Shown: positions 9,353 through 16,912 of the stretch, piece after piece | Position numbering within the stretch: the first letter of the stretch is position 1 | Layout: every line of letters starts with the position of its first letter | The notes under the pieces: generated by a model | Databases searched by the model: none | Told to the model about the DNA's origin: nothing | The model's input: the letters and a program-made list of their open reading frames with translations, nothing else | Source: Desulfocapsa sp. | GTDB taxonomy: Bacteria; Desulfobacterota; Desulfobulbia; Desulfobulbales; Desulfocapsaceae | Direction of reading: 5' to 3' | DNA length: 44,102 nucleotides | Assembly: GCA_013792135.1 (NCBI GenBank) | Contig: VMSP01000082.1 | Location: 1-44,102 of the forward strand | Made by a program: the position numbers and the translations under genes

Positions 9353-10051
9353 ATGAGAATTCACTGGTTACAGCATGTTGCTTTTGAAGGGCTTGGCAGC
9401 ATAGGGGAGTGGGTACGGAAGAAAGAATATTCCCTGACCTGCACTCGGCTTTTTGCAGGCGATCTCCTGCCGGAGTTGAACGCCTTTGACATGCTCATTG
9501 TTATGGGCGGGCAAATGGGCGTCCATGACCAGGGGAAATATCCATGGCTCCAGGAAGAGAAGGCCTTTTTAGAGCTGGTTATTGCGGCGGGAAAGTCGGT
9601 ACTCGGTGTCTGTCTGGGTGCGCAGTTGTTGGCAGGTGTCCTTGGGGCCCGGGTCTTTCCCAATAAGGAAAAGGAGATTGGCTGGTTTCAGATTGTGCGG
9701 GTGGGAGTTGTTCCTGAACGATTGGCAAGTGTATTGCCTGAGCAGCAGACGGTGTTTCACTGGCACGGCGATACCTTTGCTCTTCCTGAAAAGGCAATCC
9801 GCCTTTATTCCAGCACTGCCTGTGTCAACCAGGCCTTTGTCTATGAAGAACGGGTTATCGGTCTGCAGTTTCATCTGGAGACCACCCCTGACAGTGTTCT
9901 TACTATGATTGAAAAATGTCGAGCAGAACTGGTGCCGGCACCCTGGACTCAAAAAGAGAAAGAGATGCTTGCCGTTGAGGGAGATGTTTTTGTGGAGATC
10001 AATACCTGGATGAGTGCATTGTTGGATTATCTTGCCCAGCAGCACGCCTGA
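9353..10051 (+). CDS. Class I glutamine amidotransferase (GMP-synthase-like stand-alone domain)
   Basis: A 232-residue stand-alone GATase. The catalytic triad is visible: C87 in LGVCLGAQLLA, and H174 and E176 in GLQFHLE. The FHWHGDTFALP segment marks the GMP-synthase-like cytoplasmic family rather than GuaA itself; there is no ATP-pyrophosphatase domain. It could hydrolyse glutamine, or act on a gamma-glutamyl compound as PuuD-like relatives do. An AAGGAG stands six bases before the ATG. The tight spacing behind an amino-acid-type ABC ATPase suggests a shared job in glutamine or gamma-glutamyl compound use, which is inference. Confidence 0.88.
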   Translation: MRIHWLQHVAFEGLGSIGEWVRKKEYSLTCTRLFAGDLLPELNAFDMLIVMGGQMGVHDQGKYPWLQEEKAFLELVIAAGKSVLGVCLGAQLLAGVLGARVFPNKEKEIGWFQIVRVGVVPERLASVLPEQQTVFHWHGDTFALPEKAIRLYSSTACVNQAFVYEERVIGLQFHLETTPDSVLTMIEKCRAELVPAPWTQKEKEMLAVEGDVFVEINTWMSALLDYLAQQHA

Positions 10052-10259
10052 ATTTTATAACAGATTGTCCTTGGGATCGTTGCCGACAGAATGTCTCAAC
10101 TTAAAAAAATCATTCTTGCCAGCTGTTTCTGTTTTGCGGGCAGTGCAATTTCGTTTACTTTGTCCTGACCTGGAACCACGAGCAGGGTCCGCTTGTTGAT
10201 AACCTCAAGATGGCAACCGGCTCACTGACTATAATGTTCCCATAAACAAGTAAAATACC

Positions 10260-11525
10260 ATGAACCTCTTTGCCCAGACCCTGCATCATCACCAGACCGG
10301 AGATTTTGAGCAGGCCCTGGCCGGCTATCAGGCCCTGCTCGCTGATGATCAAGATAACCCGCAGCTCAACTACCTCCTGGCGCTGCTTTTTTTCGAAAAA
10401 GGAAAACTCGATGAGGCGGCCCACTGGTTTACCCGCGTCGTAACTGTAGCCCCGGAGGCGGCCCCCGCCTATTATAATCTGGGAATCATTTTTTTTGAAC
10501 AGGGCGATTACCCCAGGGCAGCTCAGGCTTATGAGGAGGCTGCCAAACTCTGCCCAGAGGATGGCGACATCTTTTTCAATCTGGCCCTGACCAGGAAAAA
10601 ACTGGGGCAATTCGATAAGGCCTTCAGCTGCTACCAAAAAGTTCTGGCCATTACTCCAGACGCTGAGGATGTCCTCTACAACCTAGGAGTTCTGTGCAAG
10701 GATTTGCATCACCACGCCGACGCTATCTGGTTTCTTGAAAAAGTGGTCACGAATAATCCCGATCATGCCCAGGCTCTCAATAATCTCGGCTATCTCTATC
10801 ATCTGGAAAGAGAGGTTGACAAGGCCATTGCCACCTACCAGAAACTTATCGCCCTTGACCACAATGCCATTATGGCCGGTCATATGCTGGCAGCGCTCAC
10901 AGGCCAGGCCACAGCTATGGCCCCTGACACCTATATTCGCAAGGTTTTTGACAGTTTCTCGGAACATTATGACGACAGTATGGTGGACAAGCTGGGCTAT
11001 AGCATCCCTTCCCAGCTCAGGGCCATGCTTGTCGGCCAGGATAGCCATCATTTCCCTTTTACCCTTGATATGGGCTGCGGCACCGGGCTGTCCGGTGAGG
11101 CCTTTCAGGACCTGACCGAAAAACTGATCGGCCTTGACCTCTCTCCTAAAATGCTTGAGGTGGCAGGCAAAAAAGGATTGTACGACAGCCTCCATGAAAC
11201 CGATATCTGCTCCTTTTTAGAGGAGAGCACGACATCTTTTGATTTCTTTCTGGCCGCTGATGTTTTTATCTATATTGGTGATCTTCGCGATATTTTTACC
11301 CTGGTGAAAGAGAGGGCTGCCGTGGGCGGGACCTTCCTCTTCTCAACAGAGCTTGCCGATCAGGGCTTCTGTCTGAAACCCATGGGTCGCTATGGGCATG
11401 CTGAATCCTATATCAGGAACCTGGCCCAGGAAACAGGATTTTCCGTGGTCAAGGTTGTTGCGGCTAATATCCGCAAGGAAAAAGAGGAATGGATTGAAGG
11501 TAAGCTTTATCTATTGCGTGCCTAG
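10260..11525 (+). CDS. TPR-repeat protein fused to a SAM-dependent methyltransferase (COG4976-like)
   Basis: Residues 1 to about 205 form five or six TPR repeats (for example AYYNLGIIFFEQGDYPRAA and ALNNLGYLYHLEREVDKAI). A linker VFDSFSEHYDDSMVDKL and a class I methyltransferase follow, with the SAM loop LDMGCGTGLSG (about 269-279), the acidic ribose-binding IGLDLSPKMLE and LAADVFIYIGDL. This is the arrangement of the predicted TPR-containing methyltransferases. The substrate is unknown; the TPR half probably recognises a protein partner. A TATAAT at 10230-10235 lies just upstream, without a good -35. The gene ends two bases before the end of the convergent hexapeptide gene. Confidence 0.87.
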   Translation: MNLFAQTLHHHQTGDFEQALAGYQALLADDQDNPQLNYLLALLFFEKGKLDEAAHWFTRVVTVAPEAAPAYYNLGIIFFEQGDYPRAAQAYEEAAKLCPEDGDIFFNLALTRKKLGQFDKAFSCYQKVLAITPDAEDVLYNLGVLCKDLHHHADAIWFLEKVVTNNPDHAQALNNLGYLYHLEREVDKAIATYQKLIALDHNAIMAGHMLAALTGQATAMAPDTYIRKVFDSFSEHYDDSMVDKLGYSIPSQLRAMLVGQDSHHFPFTLDMGCGTGLSGEAFQDLTEKLIGLDLSPKMLEVAGKKGLYDSLHETDICSFLEESTTSFDFFLAADVFIYIGDLRDIFTLVKERAAVGGTFLFSTELADQGFCLKPMGRYGHAESYIRNLAQETGFSVVKVVAANIRKEKEEWIEGKLYLLRA

Positions 11526-11527
11526 GT

Positions 11528-12949
11528 TTATGGTAATATCCTGATATTCGGATACATGCCTTCCATGGGGCCAAACTGAAAAGGTTTGATGGTATTGAGA
11601 GACAGTTTCTGATTCTTTTGCGCGTGGCCGGCATTTTTTCCGTCTGCAAAGAAGGCACCGTTGGCCTCCAGTATGTGGTGGATGCGCTCCTTGAAGGCCT
11701 TGACAAACAGTGCTCCATTGCCTTCAAAATGCATTTCCCCCTGTGAAAATGATGATTCAATACCGGACATCTTTTCCAGTGCGATGGAGTTTTTGGCAAG
11801 GTCTTCCTTATCTCTCACCAATCCCCAGACCAGCTGGTTGGCTGGTATTTCCAGTGCTTGTTCTATATCTATGATGGTGTGCGGCATAATCACACAACCA
11901 GCACCAATCTTCAGCCTGCCTTCCTTCTTTCCGCAAAGAAAACTGTTAAAACCGACAAATGTCCCTGAACCCAGCTCTGCTTCAATGATCTTTGCCCCAT
12001 GGGCGGTAACGTTGTATGCCTCAAGGTGTGAATTGATGATGAAACAGTTCTCCTGGGCATTTGCCCCTTGGCCAAGGGTCGAATTCTCAATATAGGCCCG
12101 TTGCGAAACGAGCACGTTGTCGGCGATTTTGATATTGGGTAAGACCACCGCATAGCGGTCCAGGGAGGACGTCTTGGGGATAGACTCTATCGCTTCCAGA
12201 TTAACGACATCGAACACCCGCAAAAATTCGACTTTCCGTTCCTCGATAAAATCAATGAGGATGCCCCAGGGCACTTTGTCCGGCGAGAGGGAGACATAGC
12301 GATCAAGAAGAGTTAACGGATATTTATAGAAGAAGTTGAAGTTACCGGGGCTGTTGACCCAGATCGTTCCCGGATCAACATTGAGGTGAGAGATCTCTCC
12401 TGCCTGAATGTAGGAATAGGCGCCGATTACACAATCACGCATAGTTGTCAGGTCAACGGTGGCGTAGGGGGCGAGAAAGCAGCCATCAGATGGGGATCCG
12501 TGGATATTTGAGTAATCCATGGCCAGAGTATTTTTGATAAAAAACTTCTCTAGTGTTTCAGGGTCATGGGAGCAGTTGTGCACCAAGGTCTTGATCAGGG
12601 CGCTGTCTTCAATGTCGATGATTTCATCTTTGGTCAGGGTCAGGGTGAGATTCTTGAAACTGATGGTCTGGTCTTTGTGTTTCAACTCATCGCCGCGGAT
12701 ATCGCTCTTGTAGAGAAGCGAGTTTCTGACTCGGGATTTGCCGAGGAAGTAACTGCCGGCGATTGCGGAATGTTCGAAATGGAGCTCTGGTGGATGATCA
12801 GGGGTTATCCCATAGAAGGCATAGAACTTGCTCATCTGATCGAGCGGAATGAGTTCTATTGCAAATGGGTTGACATCAAAATTAAGTTCCCGAAGGTTGA
12901 TATTTACTCGCTGAACAATTCTGTTAAAGAGTTTTTCCAATTCATTCAT
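11528..12949 (-). CDS. Left-handed beta-helix (hexapeptide repeat) protein, function unknown
   Basis: A 473-residue protein with many imperfect hexapeptide turns (runs such as AVVLPNIKIADNVLVSQRAYIENSTLGQGANAQ, then VTAHGAKIIEAELGSGTFVGF and LKIGAGCVIMPHTIID). This gives it a transferase-like beta-helix shape, with an alpha/beta N-terminal part and a C-terminal helical tail (HFEGNGALFVKAFKERIHHILEANGAFF). Related folds include sugar-nucleotide acyl- and pyrophosphoryl-transferases and carbonic anhydrases, but no nucleotidyltransferase signature was seen. It is the second gene after a tandem-CBS protein (85-base gap, same strand) and is probably in one operon with it. The exact reaction is unassigned. 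Confidence 0.75.
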   Translation of the reverse strand: MNELEKLFNRIVQRVNINLRELNFDVNPFAIELIPLDQMSKFYAFYGITPDHPPELHFEHSAIAGSYFLGKSRVRNSLLYKSDIRGDELKHKDQTISFKNLTLTLTKDEIIDIEDSALIKTLVHNCSHDPETLEKFFIKNTLAMDYSNIHGSPSDGCFLAPYATVDLTTMRDCVIGAYSYIQAGEISHLNVDPGTIWVNSPGNFNFFYKYPLTLLDRYVSLSPDKVPWGILIDFIEERKVEFLRVFDVVNLEAIESIPKTSSLDRYAVVLPNIKIADNVLVSQRAYIENSTLGQGANAQENCFIINSHLEAYNVTAHGAKIIEAELGSGTFVGFNSFLCGKKEGRLKIGAGCVIMPHTIIDIEQALEIPANQLVWGLVRDKEDLAKNSIALEKMSGIESSFSQGEMHFEGNGALFVKAFKERIHHILEANGAFFADGKNAGHAQKNQKLSLNTIKPFQFGPMEGMYPNIRILP

Positions 12950-13034
12950 GATGCTCTCTTCATAGCCTCTGTGCTCTGTGATGGGGCTTGTCTTATATCA
13001 AGCTGCATGTGGAAAGCGACTTGACTGCTATGAC

Positions 13035-13589
13035 TTACTTCAGGGTCATCATCTTATGAAAAGTAGCGGCAAAGACATCTGCAATTCTCAGGACACCGAC
13101 AATCTGTTTGTCTCGGGTTACCAGCAGGGAAAGGTGCTGCCCGGCAGTCAGTTGCAGGATAGCTGCGTCCAGGCTGCAATCATCGGCAACATATTCTCCC
13201 GGCGAGGGAGCTTGCATGAACTCTTCAACTTTTTTGTTTGCTGCTTCCCGCAGGACGCTGTCTGTTATGAATTTTCTGTGGGACCGGTACTTGTCTTGAA
13301 GTCGGGCGATATAGGTCTCGCTGAATTTGAACTTTCGCATCTCTGCAATTTCATCATTGAATTTGAATTCAGGCTCAAGCGCCTTGAGGGCCCTCAGTTG
13401 GCTGATTTTCCCAACGATATGGCCATTCTCGTCGAGCACAAGGATGGACCGGTGCTGATATTTACTGACGGTATATACTTCCTGCGCTTTTTCAAGAACA
13501 CGGATGGCTTCGATGAGTGGCGTTCCGACTACAACAACCGCATATTCAGAAATGGGAACCATAAGGTCTTTGACAAGATAGTGTTCCAC
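13035..13589 (-). CDS. Tandem CBS-domain protein
   Basis: A 184-residue protein made only of two CBS modules: VKDLMVPISEYAVVVVGTPLIEAIRVLEKA with SILVLDENGHIVGKIS, and VEEFMQAPSPGEYVADDCSLDAAILQL with SLLVTRDKQIVGVLRIADVF. Such pairs bind adenine nucleotides and usually act as energy-state sensors for a partner. Between the modules is a charged helical stretch (KFKFSETYIARLQDKYRSHRK). The start codon is GTG at 13589, supported by a strong AAGGAGG just before it. The likely partner, from location, is the hexapeptide protein directly downstream. Confidence 0.85.
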   Translation of the reverse strand: MEHYLVKDLMVPISEYAVVVVGTPLIEAIRVLEKAQEVYTVSKYQHRSILVLDENGHIVGKISQLRALKALEPEFKFNDEIAEMRKFKFSETYIARLQDKYRSHRKFITDSVLREAANKKVEEFMQAPSPGEYVADDCSLDAAILQLTAGQHLSLLVTRDKQIVGVLRIADVFAATFHKMMTLK

Positions 13590-13770
13590 AATGCCTCCTT
13601 GGCGGTGAAATAAACGAAAAGTCGGAACTGTTCAGCGGCTAAACCATGATTCAACGGCTCGCCGTGTCAGGCTTAGTTCCCATGGGGCTATCCATCAAAA
13701 GACGTTGTCCCTGAAGCTATCAGACAGACAGGAGACTTGGAAGAATACCCAAGAGTACCACACAAAAATC

Positions 13771-13865
13771 ACTGCTGTCTCATAAATGATCAATCATAAA
13801 TGGCCCGGAGAGCCTCTTGTGGTATAATGAATTTTGCGAAAACTTTAACCATAACAAGAGGATCC
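13771..13865. repeat. 95-bp direct repeat, copy 1 (likely left end of a decayed insertion sequence)
   Basis: By eye this aligns without gaps to 14164-14258, with about 80 of 95 positions the same. It includes a TATAAT (13823-13828) and ends in an AAGAGGA that looks like a ribosome-binding site eight bases before ATAGCC, where a transposase-like frame begins. Taken together it reads as the promoter end of an insertion sequence. The second copy lacks the coding start. Confidence 0.75.
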
Positions 13866-13870
13866 GAGCC

Positions 13871-13939
13871 ATAGCCTATTTTAACACAATCCTTAAAGTG
13901 ATATGTCGCTGGATAAAAAAAACCGAGCTGCCTATTTGA
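13871..13939 (+). pseudogene. Decayed 5' end of a transposase gene (IS4-like by appearance)
   Basis: The frame after the AAGAGGA site reads AYFNTILKVICRW. This resembles the opening M-A-x-F-N-T-I-L-x-x-I-x-R-h of IS4-group transposases. The first codon is ATA in place of ATG, and the frame turns into lysines at the poly-A run and stops at 13937-13939, inside a terminator hairpin. Only about 14 residues are family-like, so the assignment to IS4 is tentative. The rest of the gene is missing. Confidence 0.4.
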
Positions 13940-13952
13940 TATGGCAGCCCGG
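13915..13952 (-). terminator. Rho-independent terminator on the minus strand
   Basis: Read on the minus strand, a GC-rich 10-bp stem (13943-13952 with 13923-13932, one mismatch) with a 10-base loop is followed directly by eight T residues (complement of A at 13915-13922). It would end transcripts of the minus-strand beta-helix gene 340 bases upstream, or any message from the scar. It lies at the point where the decayed transposase frame is lost. Confidence 0.7.
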
Positions 13953-14087
13953 CTAAATCACTTCTGAATTCCGAGGCATTCCGTCCCTGCTTCACAACAG
14001 GTTTGGCTTTATTTCATATTGGTGAATGGAAAAATATTGTCACGCTATCGCTACACATTTTTATATTTTTTACTATATAAAAATTTC

Positions 14088-14141
14088 TTATTAACAGCAA
14101 TAAAAAATGAACTTCAATTCATTTTTTATTGCTGTTAATAA
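14088..14141. repeat. Perfect inverted repeat: 24-bp arms, 6-base loop
   Basis: Positions 14088-14111 and 14118-14141 are exact reverse complements around the loop CTTCAA. The arms are AT-rich (TTATTAACAGCAATAAAA and so on). It sits between the two 95-bp direct repeats and 147 bases beyond the stop codon of the minus-strand beta-helix gene. It could be a bidirectional transcription stop or the fold of a small non-autonomous mobile element; the stem is too AT-rich for a standard terminator. Confidence 0.9.
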
Positions 14142-14163
14142 CGTCTCATATCAATATTATTGG

Positions 14164-14258
14164 ACTGCCGTCTCGTAAATGATCAATAATAAATGGACCG
14201 GAGAGCATCTTTTGGCATAATGAGTTTCGTTAAAATATTTACCATAACAAGAGTATCC
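14164..14258. repeat. 95-bp direct repeat, copy 2
   Basis: Same orientation as copy 1 at 13771-13865, gap-free, about 84 percent the same by eye. The -10-like box here is CATAAT, and the ribosome-site-like AAGAGGA has become AAGAGTA. No transposase start follows it; the sequence runs on to the end of the beta-helix gene 30 bases later. Confidence 0.75.
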
Positions 14259-14288
14259 ATATCTCCAGTTTACTCCGGGCATTATTGT

Positions 14289-15521
14289 TCACTGAGTTGA
14301 TTTGCTGTTACCAATAATGGCTGGGATAAAAAGCAGAAGCCCCGAACATTTTTCATAGGCGCCGATATCATACCCAGGGCCGCAGGGACGTTTTTTGCCA
14401 CGCTGATCGTTTGGAAATAAAAGGACGGAGGTGCCGGCATCGATGGCAGGGCTACCATTCTGCAAGGCATGGGTAAAGGTAGGTCCGCCGTTATTTTGCA
14501 GGGAGGCCAGCTTAGGATCACTGTTTATCAAGTCGCTTGCTTTGGTAAAACCGCAGGTGTTTGTGTCTTCAAGATTATATCCATTTGACGTCATCCCTAT
14601 AGAATAGCAGCAATTGGTATCTCCATTCTGAGCGATGATAGTGTTTCTCACCGACAGGGTTCCGCTCGTATTGTTACAGTATCCATCGGTTCCGTTTGCC
14701 GACGAGTTATTGGTAATCGTGGTGGAGATTATGGTACTTGCACCGAAGCCGTAGATACCACCTGCTCCTGAGGTCGAACTGTTTCCACTGATTGTGGAGT
14801 TCACAACCAGAGTGTTGCTTATGCTTAACATCCCGCCTGCAGCTACGCTATCTGTGTTGCCGCTTATGGTACTCATAAACACAGCTATGCTTGATCCATT
14901 GTTGGAGACACCACCACCTTTATATGCTTGATTATTGGCGATGGTACTGTTGATGATGGTACAAACCCCATTATTTCCAACGCCGCCGCCGTAGTCATTG
15001 ACGCCTCCTCCTGCTGCAACACTGTTATTGCTGACAATGACCTTATCTAAAGTCAAGGTCCCGTTAGAAGTCCGAATACCTCCTCCGCCAGAGTCTCCTG
15101 TGGGCGCCTTGCCGTTCCTGATCGTTATCCCGCTTATCGACATCGTATCATTGTAAATATCAAACACTCGATCCAAACTATTACCGTCCACAATTGTCTG
15201 CTCCGCTCCGGCTCCACTGATGGTTAGGTCGTCCAGTATGTCCAGATCCCCTTGCACGTTATTGTTTTCTTTAGTAGTCGAGATAGACAGGACATAGGTT
15301 CCGGCCGGCAATATAATGGTGTCGCTACCGGGATTAATGTTCGCCAGAGTGATGGCATAGCGCAAGCAAATACGATTATCGGGCGGGGGGAAGTTATAAT
15401 CGGCAGTATCGTTGACCGTATAGGTATTCGCCAGCGCCCAAGGGACGAAGTTGGGAAAAAACACACAAACTACACATGTAACGACAGAGAAAAACTCGAT
15501 ATGGGGTAATTTGCGACACAT
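14289..15521 (-). CDS. Secreted parallel beta-helix protein with CSLREA-like start and choice-of-anchor-Q-like end
   Basis: A 410-residue exported protein. The signal peptide is residues 1 to about 31 (FFSVVTCVVCVFFPNFVPWALA). Next comes a CSLREA-type opening (TYTVNDTADYN, then CLRYAITLANINPGSDTIILPAGTY), and then about ten Asn/Ser/Gly-rich beta-helix turns built on xxISGNxxxxGGG and NSTIxxN units. It closes with DPKLASLQNNGGPTFTHAL and GSPAIDAG, then DIGAYE, the usual end of choice-of-anchor-Q beta-helix proteins. Such proteins are cell-surface or extracellular, some being adhesins or carbohydrate-active. AGGAGGAG precedes the ATG. The gene lies alone between the repeat scar and a gene-free stretch, which suggests recent arrival. 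Confidence 0.82.
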   Translation of the reverse strand: MCRKLPHIEFFSVVTCVVCVFFPNFVPWALANTYTVNDTADYNFPPPDNRICLRYAITLANINPGSDTIILPAGTYVLSISTTKENNNVQGDLDILDDLTISGAGAEQTIVDGNSLDRVFDIYNDTMSISGITIRNGKAPTGDSGGGGIRTSNGTLTLDKVIVSNNSVAAGGGVNDYGGGVGNNGVCTIINSTIANNQAYKGGGVSNNGSSIAVFMSTISGNTDSVAAGGMLSISNTLVVNSTISGNSSTSGAGGIYGFGASTIISTTITNNSSANGTDGYCNNTSGTLSVRNTIIAQNGDTNCCYSIGMTSNGYNLEDTNTCGFTKASDLINSDPKLASLQNNGGPTFTHALQNGSPAIDAGTSVLLFPNDQRGKKRPCGPGYDIGAYEKCSGLLLFIPAIIGNSKSTQ

Positions 15522-16063
15522 GACTCCTCCTATTTAGCTAGTCATACTATAGTGTGCTGTATTTTTCACAATCCGTAAAATCTGCCAGCGAATCTTCTCC
15601 TGCCCATTCAGTTGTTCGCCAGATATCATTTTTACTTTGTGAACAAAATGCAGAGTTATGAAAGGCGGCCTCTCGTTCGATCACTCGGAGTGAAAGAAAA
15701 TGTGCCCCTTGATAATAAAAAAACGAATAGTCGGGGAGTAGAGAGTTTACTTTTTCTCATTCTTTTAAAAAGAGTATCATGTAAGTCTGGTAGAAGCAAA
15801 ACTTTTTGAAATGAAGAAGTTTGGAGACAGGGCGTTAACTCCTCTCTGGTTTCGATAGTCAGATCTTTTTGAAGGAGATTTTTTCTCGCTCACTCAGGAT
15901 GATCCTGAAAAAAGCTAAGTGATGAGTAAGAAAAAAAATGAAAGGAAGAGAGGGTATGTCTTGCTGGTTAAACCATGTTCATGCTCCATGATTTAGCCCA
16001 GAGATGGCATTATTTGGAGCAGATTTTTCTTGATGGCGTGTTCAAATTCCAGGGCCACTTCTG
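15522..16063. other. Gene-free stretch of 542 bp
   Basis: I see no convincing gene, RNA or repeat. The only open frame on the plus strand (15612-15809) has a composition and start context unlike a real gene. The stretch is AT-rich and separates the upstream end of the beta-helix gene from the downstream end of the metal transporter operon, so it should hold the promoter of the beta-helix gene near 15522-15600; no clear -35/-10 pair stood out. Confidence 0.6.
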
Positions 16064-16912
16064 TTATCGCAGTTTGTTCTTCAAGCCTTTGCCGATAATA
16101 ACTGTCAGATAAAAAAAGCCGGCCAGCATGACGATGGTAGGTCCGCTGGGAAGATCTAGGCCATAGCTCAGGGACAGGCCGCCGGCAACCGAGATCATGC
16201 CGAGCAGGGTGGCAAAAAGCATCATCTGCCATATCCGGGTGCTGAAATGAGAGGCGGTGGCGGCCGGCAGGGTAAAGAGGGCGATCACCATCACAATCCC
16301 CACCACTCTGACCATCAGGACAATGGTGAGTGCGGTGAGGCAGAGCAGGAGCAGGGTGTAGAGTTCTGTCCTGATCCCGCGCAGACGGGCAAATTCCTCA
16401 TCAAAACAGACGGCGATCATCCGGTTGTAGCTGAGGAGCCCCAGGCCGATCACGATCACATCCAAGACGGCAATGGTCAGCAGATCACGACCGGTGATCA
16501 TCAGGATATTGCCGAAGAGATAGCTCATGGGGTCAATGTAGCCGGGGGTTTTGGCAATAAAGATGATGCCTGTTGCCATCCCGAGCACCCAGATGGCGCC
16601 AATCACCGAATCAACTCGTTCGTGGGAGCGCAGGCTGATCAGGCCGATAAGCAGGGCTGCTCCGATGGCGGCAACAATGGCGCCCAGCATCGGGGTCAGC
16701 CAGGGCAGTTCATATCGGGCTTGGCAGTAGAGGGCGGCACCAATCCCTCCCAGTACGCAGTGGGCAATAGCACCTGCCAGATAGGTCATTCGTCTTGCCA
16801 CCACATAGGTGCCGATGATGCCGAAGGCTGGGGCGGCCAGAAGTCCCGCGAAAAGGGCGTAGCGGAGAAAGACCATGTTGGGGTCGGTGAGGGCGTTAAA
16901 GTATGTCAGCAT
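16064..16912 (-). CDS. znuB: ABC-3 family metal transporter permease (ZnuB-like)
   Basis: A 282-residue, very hydrophobic protein with about eight membrane spans. Hallmarks of the ABC-3 metal permeases are YVVARRMTYLAGAIAHCVLGGIG near the N-terminus, GAIWVLGMATGIIF, the loop EEFARLRGIRTELY that contacts the ATPase, and GLDLPSGPTIVMLAG at the C-terminus. Uptake of zinc, manganese or iron is possible; zinc is favoured by the His/Cys-rich tail of the partner ATPase. The ATG at 16912 lies inside the end of the ATPase gene (17-base overlap). No substrate-binding protein gene is next to it. Confidence 0.85.
   Translation of the reverse strand: MLTYFNALTDPNMVFLRYALFAGLLAAPAFGIIGTYVVARRMTYLAGAIAHCVLGGIGAALYCQARYELPWLTPMLGAIVAAIGAALLIGLISLRSHERVDSVIGAIWVLGMATGIIFIAKTPGYIDPMSYLFGNILMITGRDLLTIAVLDVIVIGLGLLSYNRMIAVCFDEEFARLRGIRTELYTLLLLCLTALTIVLMVRVVGIVMVIALFTLPAATASHFSTRIWQMMLFATLLGMISVAGGLSLSYGLDLPSGPTIVMLAGFFYLTVIIGKGLKNKLR

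Noticed and set aside
13617-13770. Leader of the CBS gene considered as a riboswitch
   Set aside because: Only a small ACGGC/GCCGT palindrome was found; no known aptamer core could be matched.
15612-15809. A 65-codon plus-strand open frame in the gene-free stretch
   Set aside because: No ribosome site, no recognisable or compositionally convincing protein, and an AT-rich run explains the absence of stops.
15993-16070. Open frame past the permease stop codon that reads EVALEFEHAIKKNLLQIM
   Set aside because: It is a different frame overlapping the permease end, with no start or ribosome site of its own; treated as a shadow.
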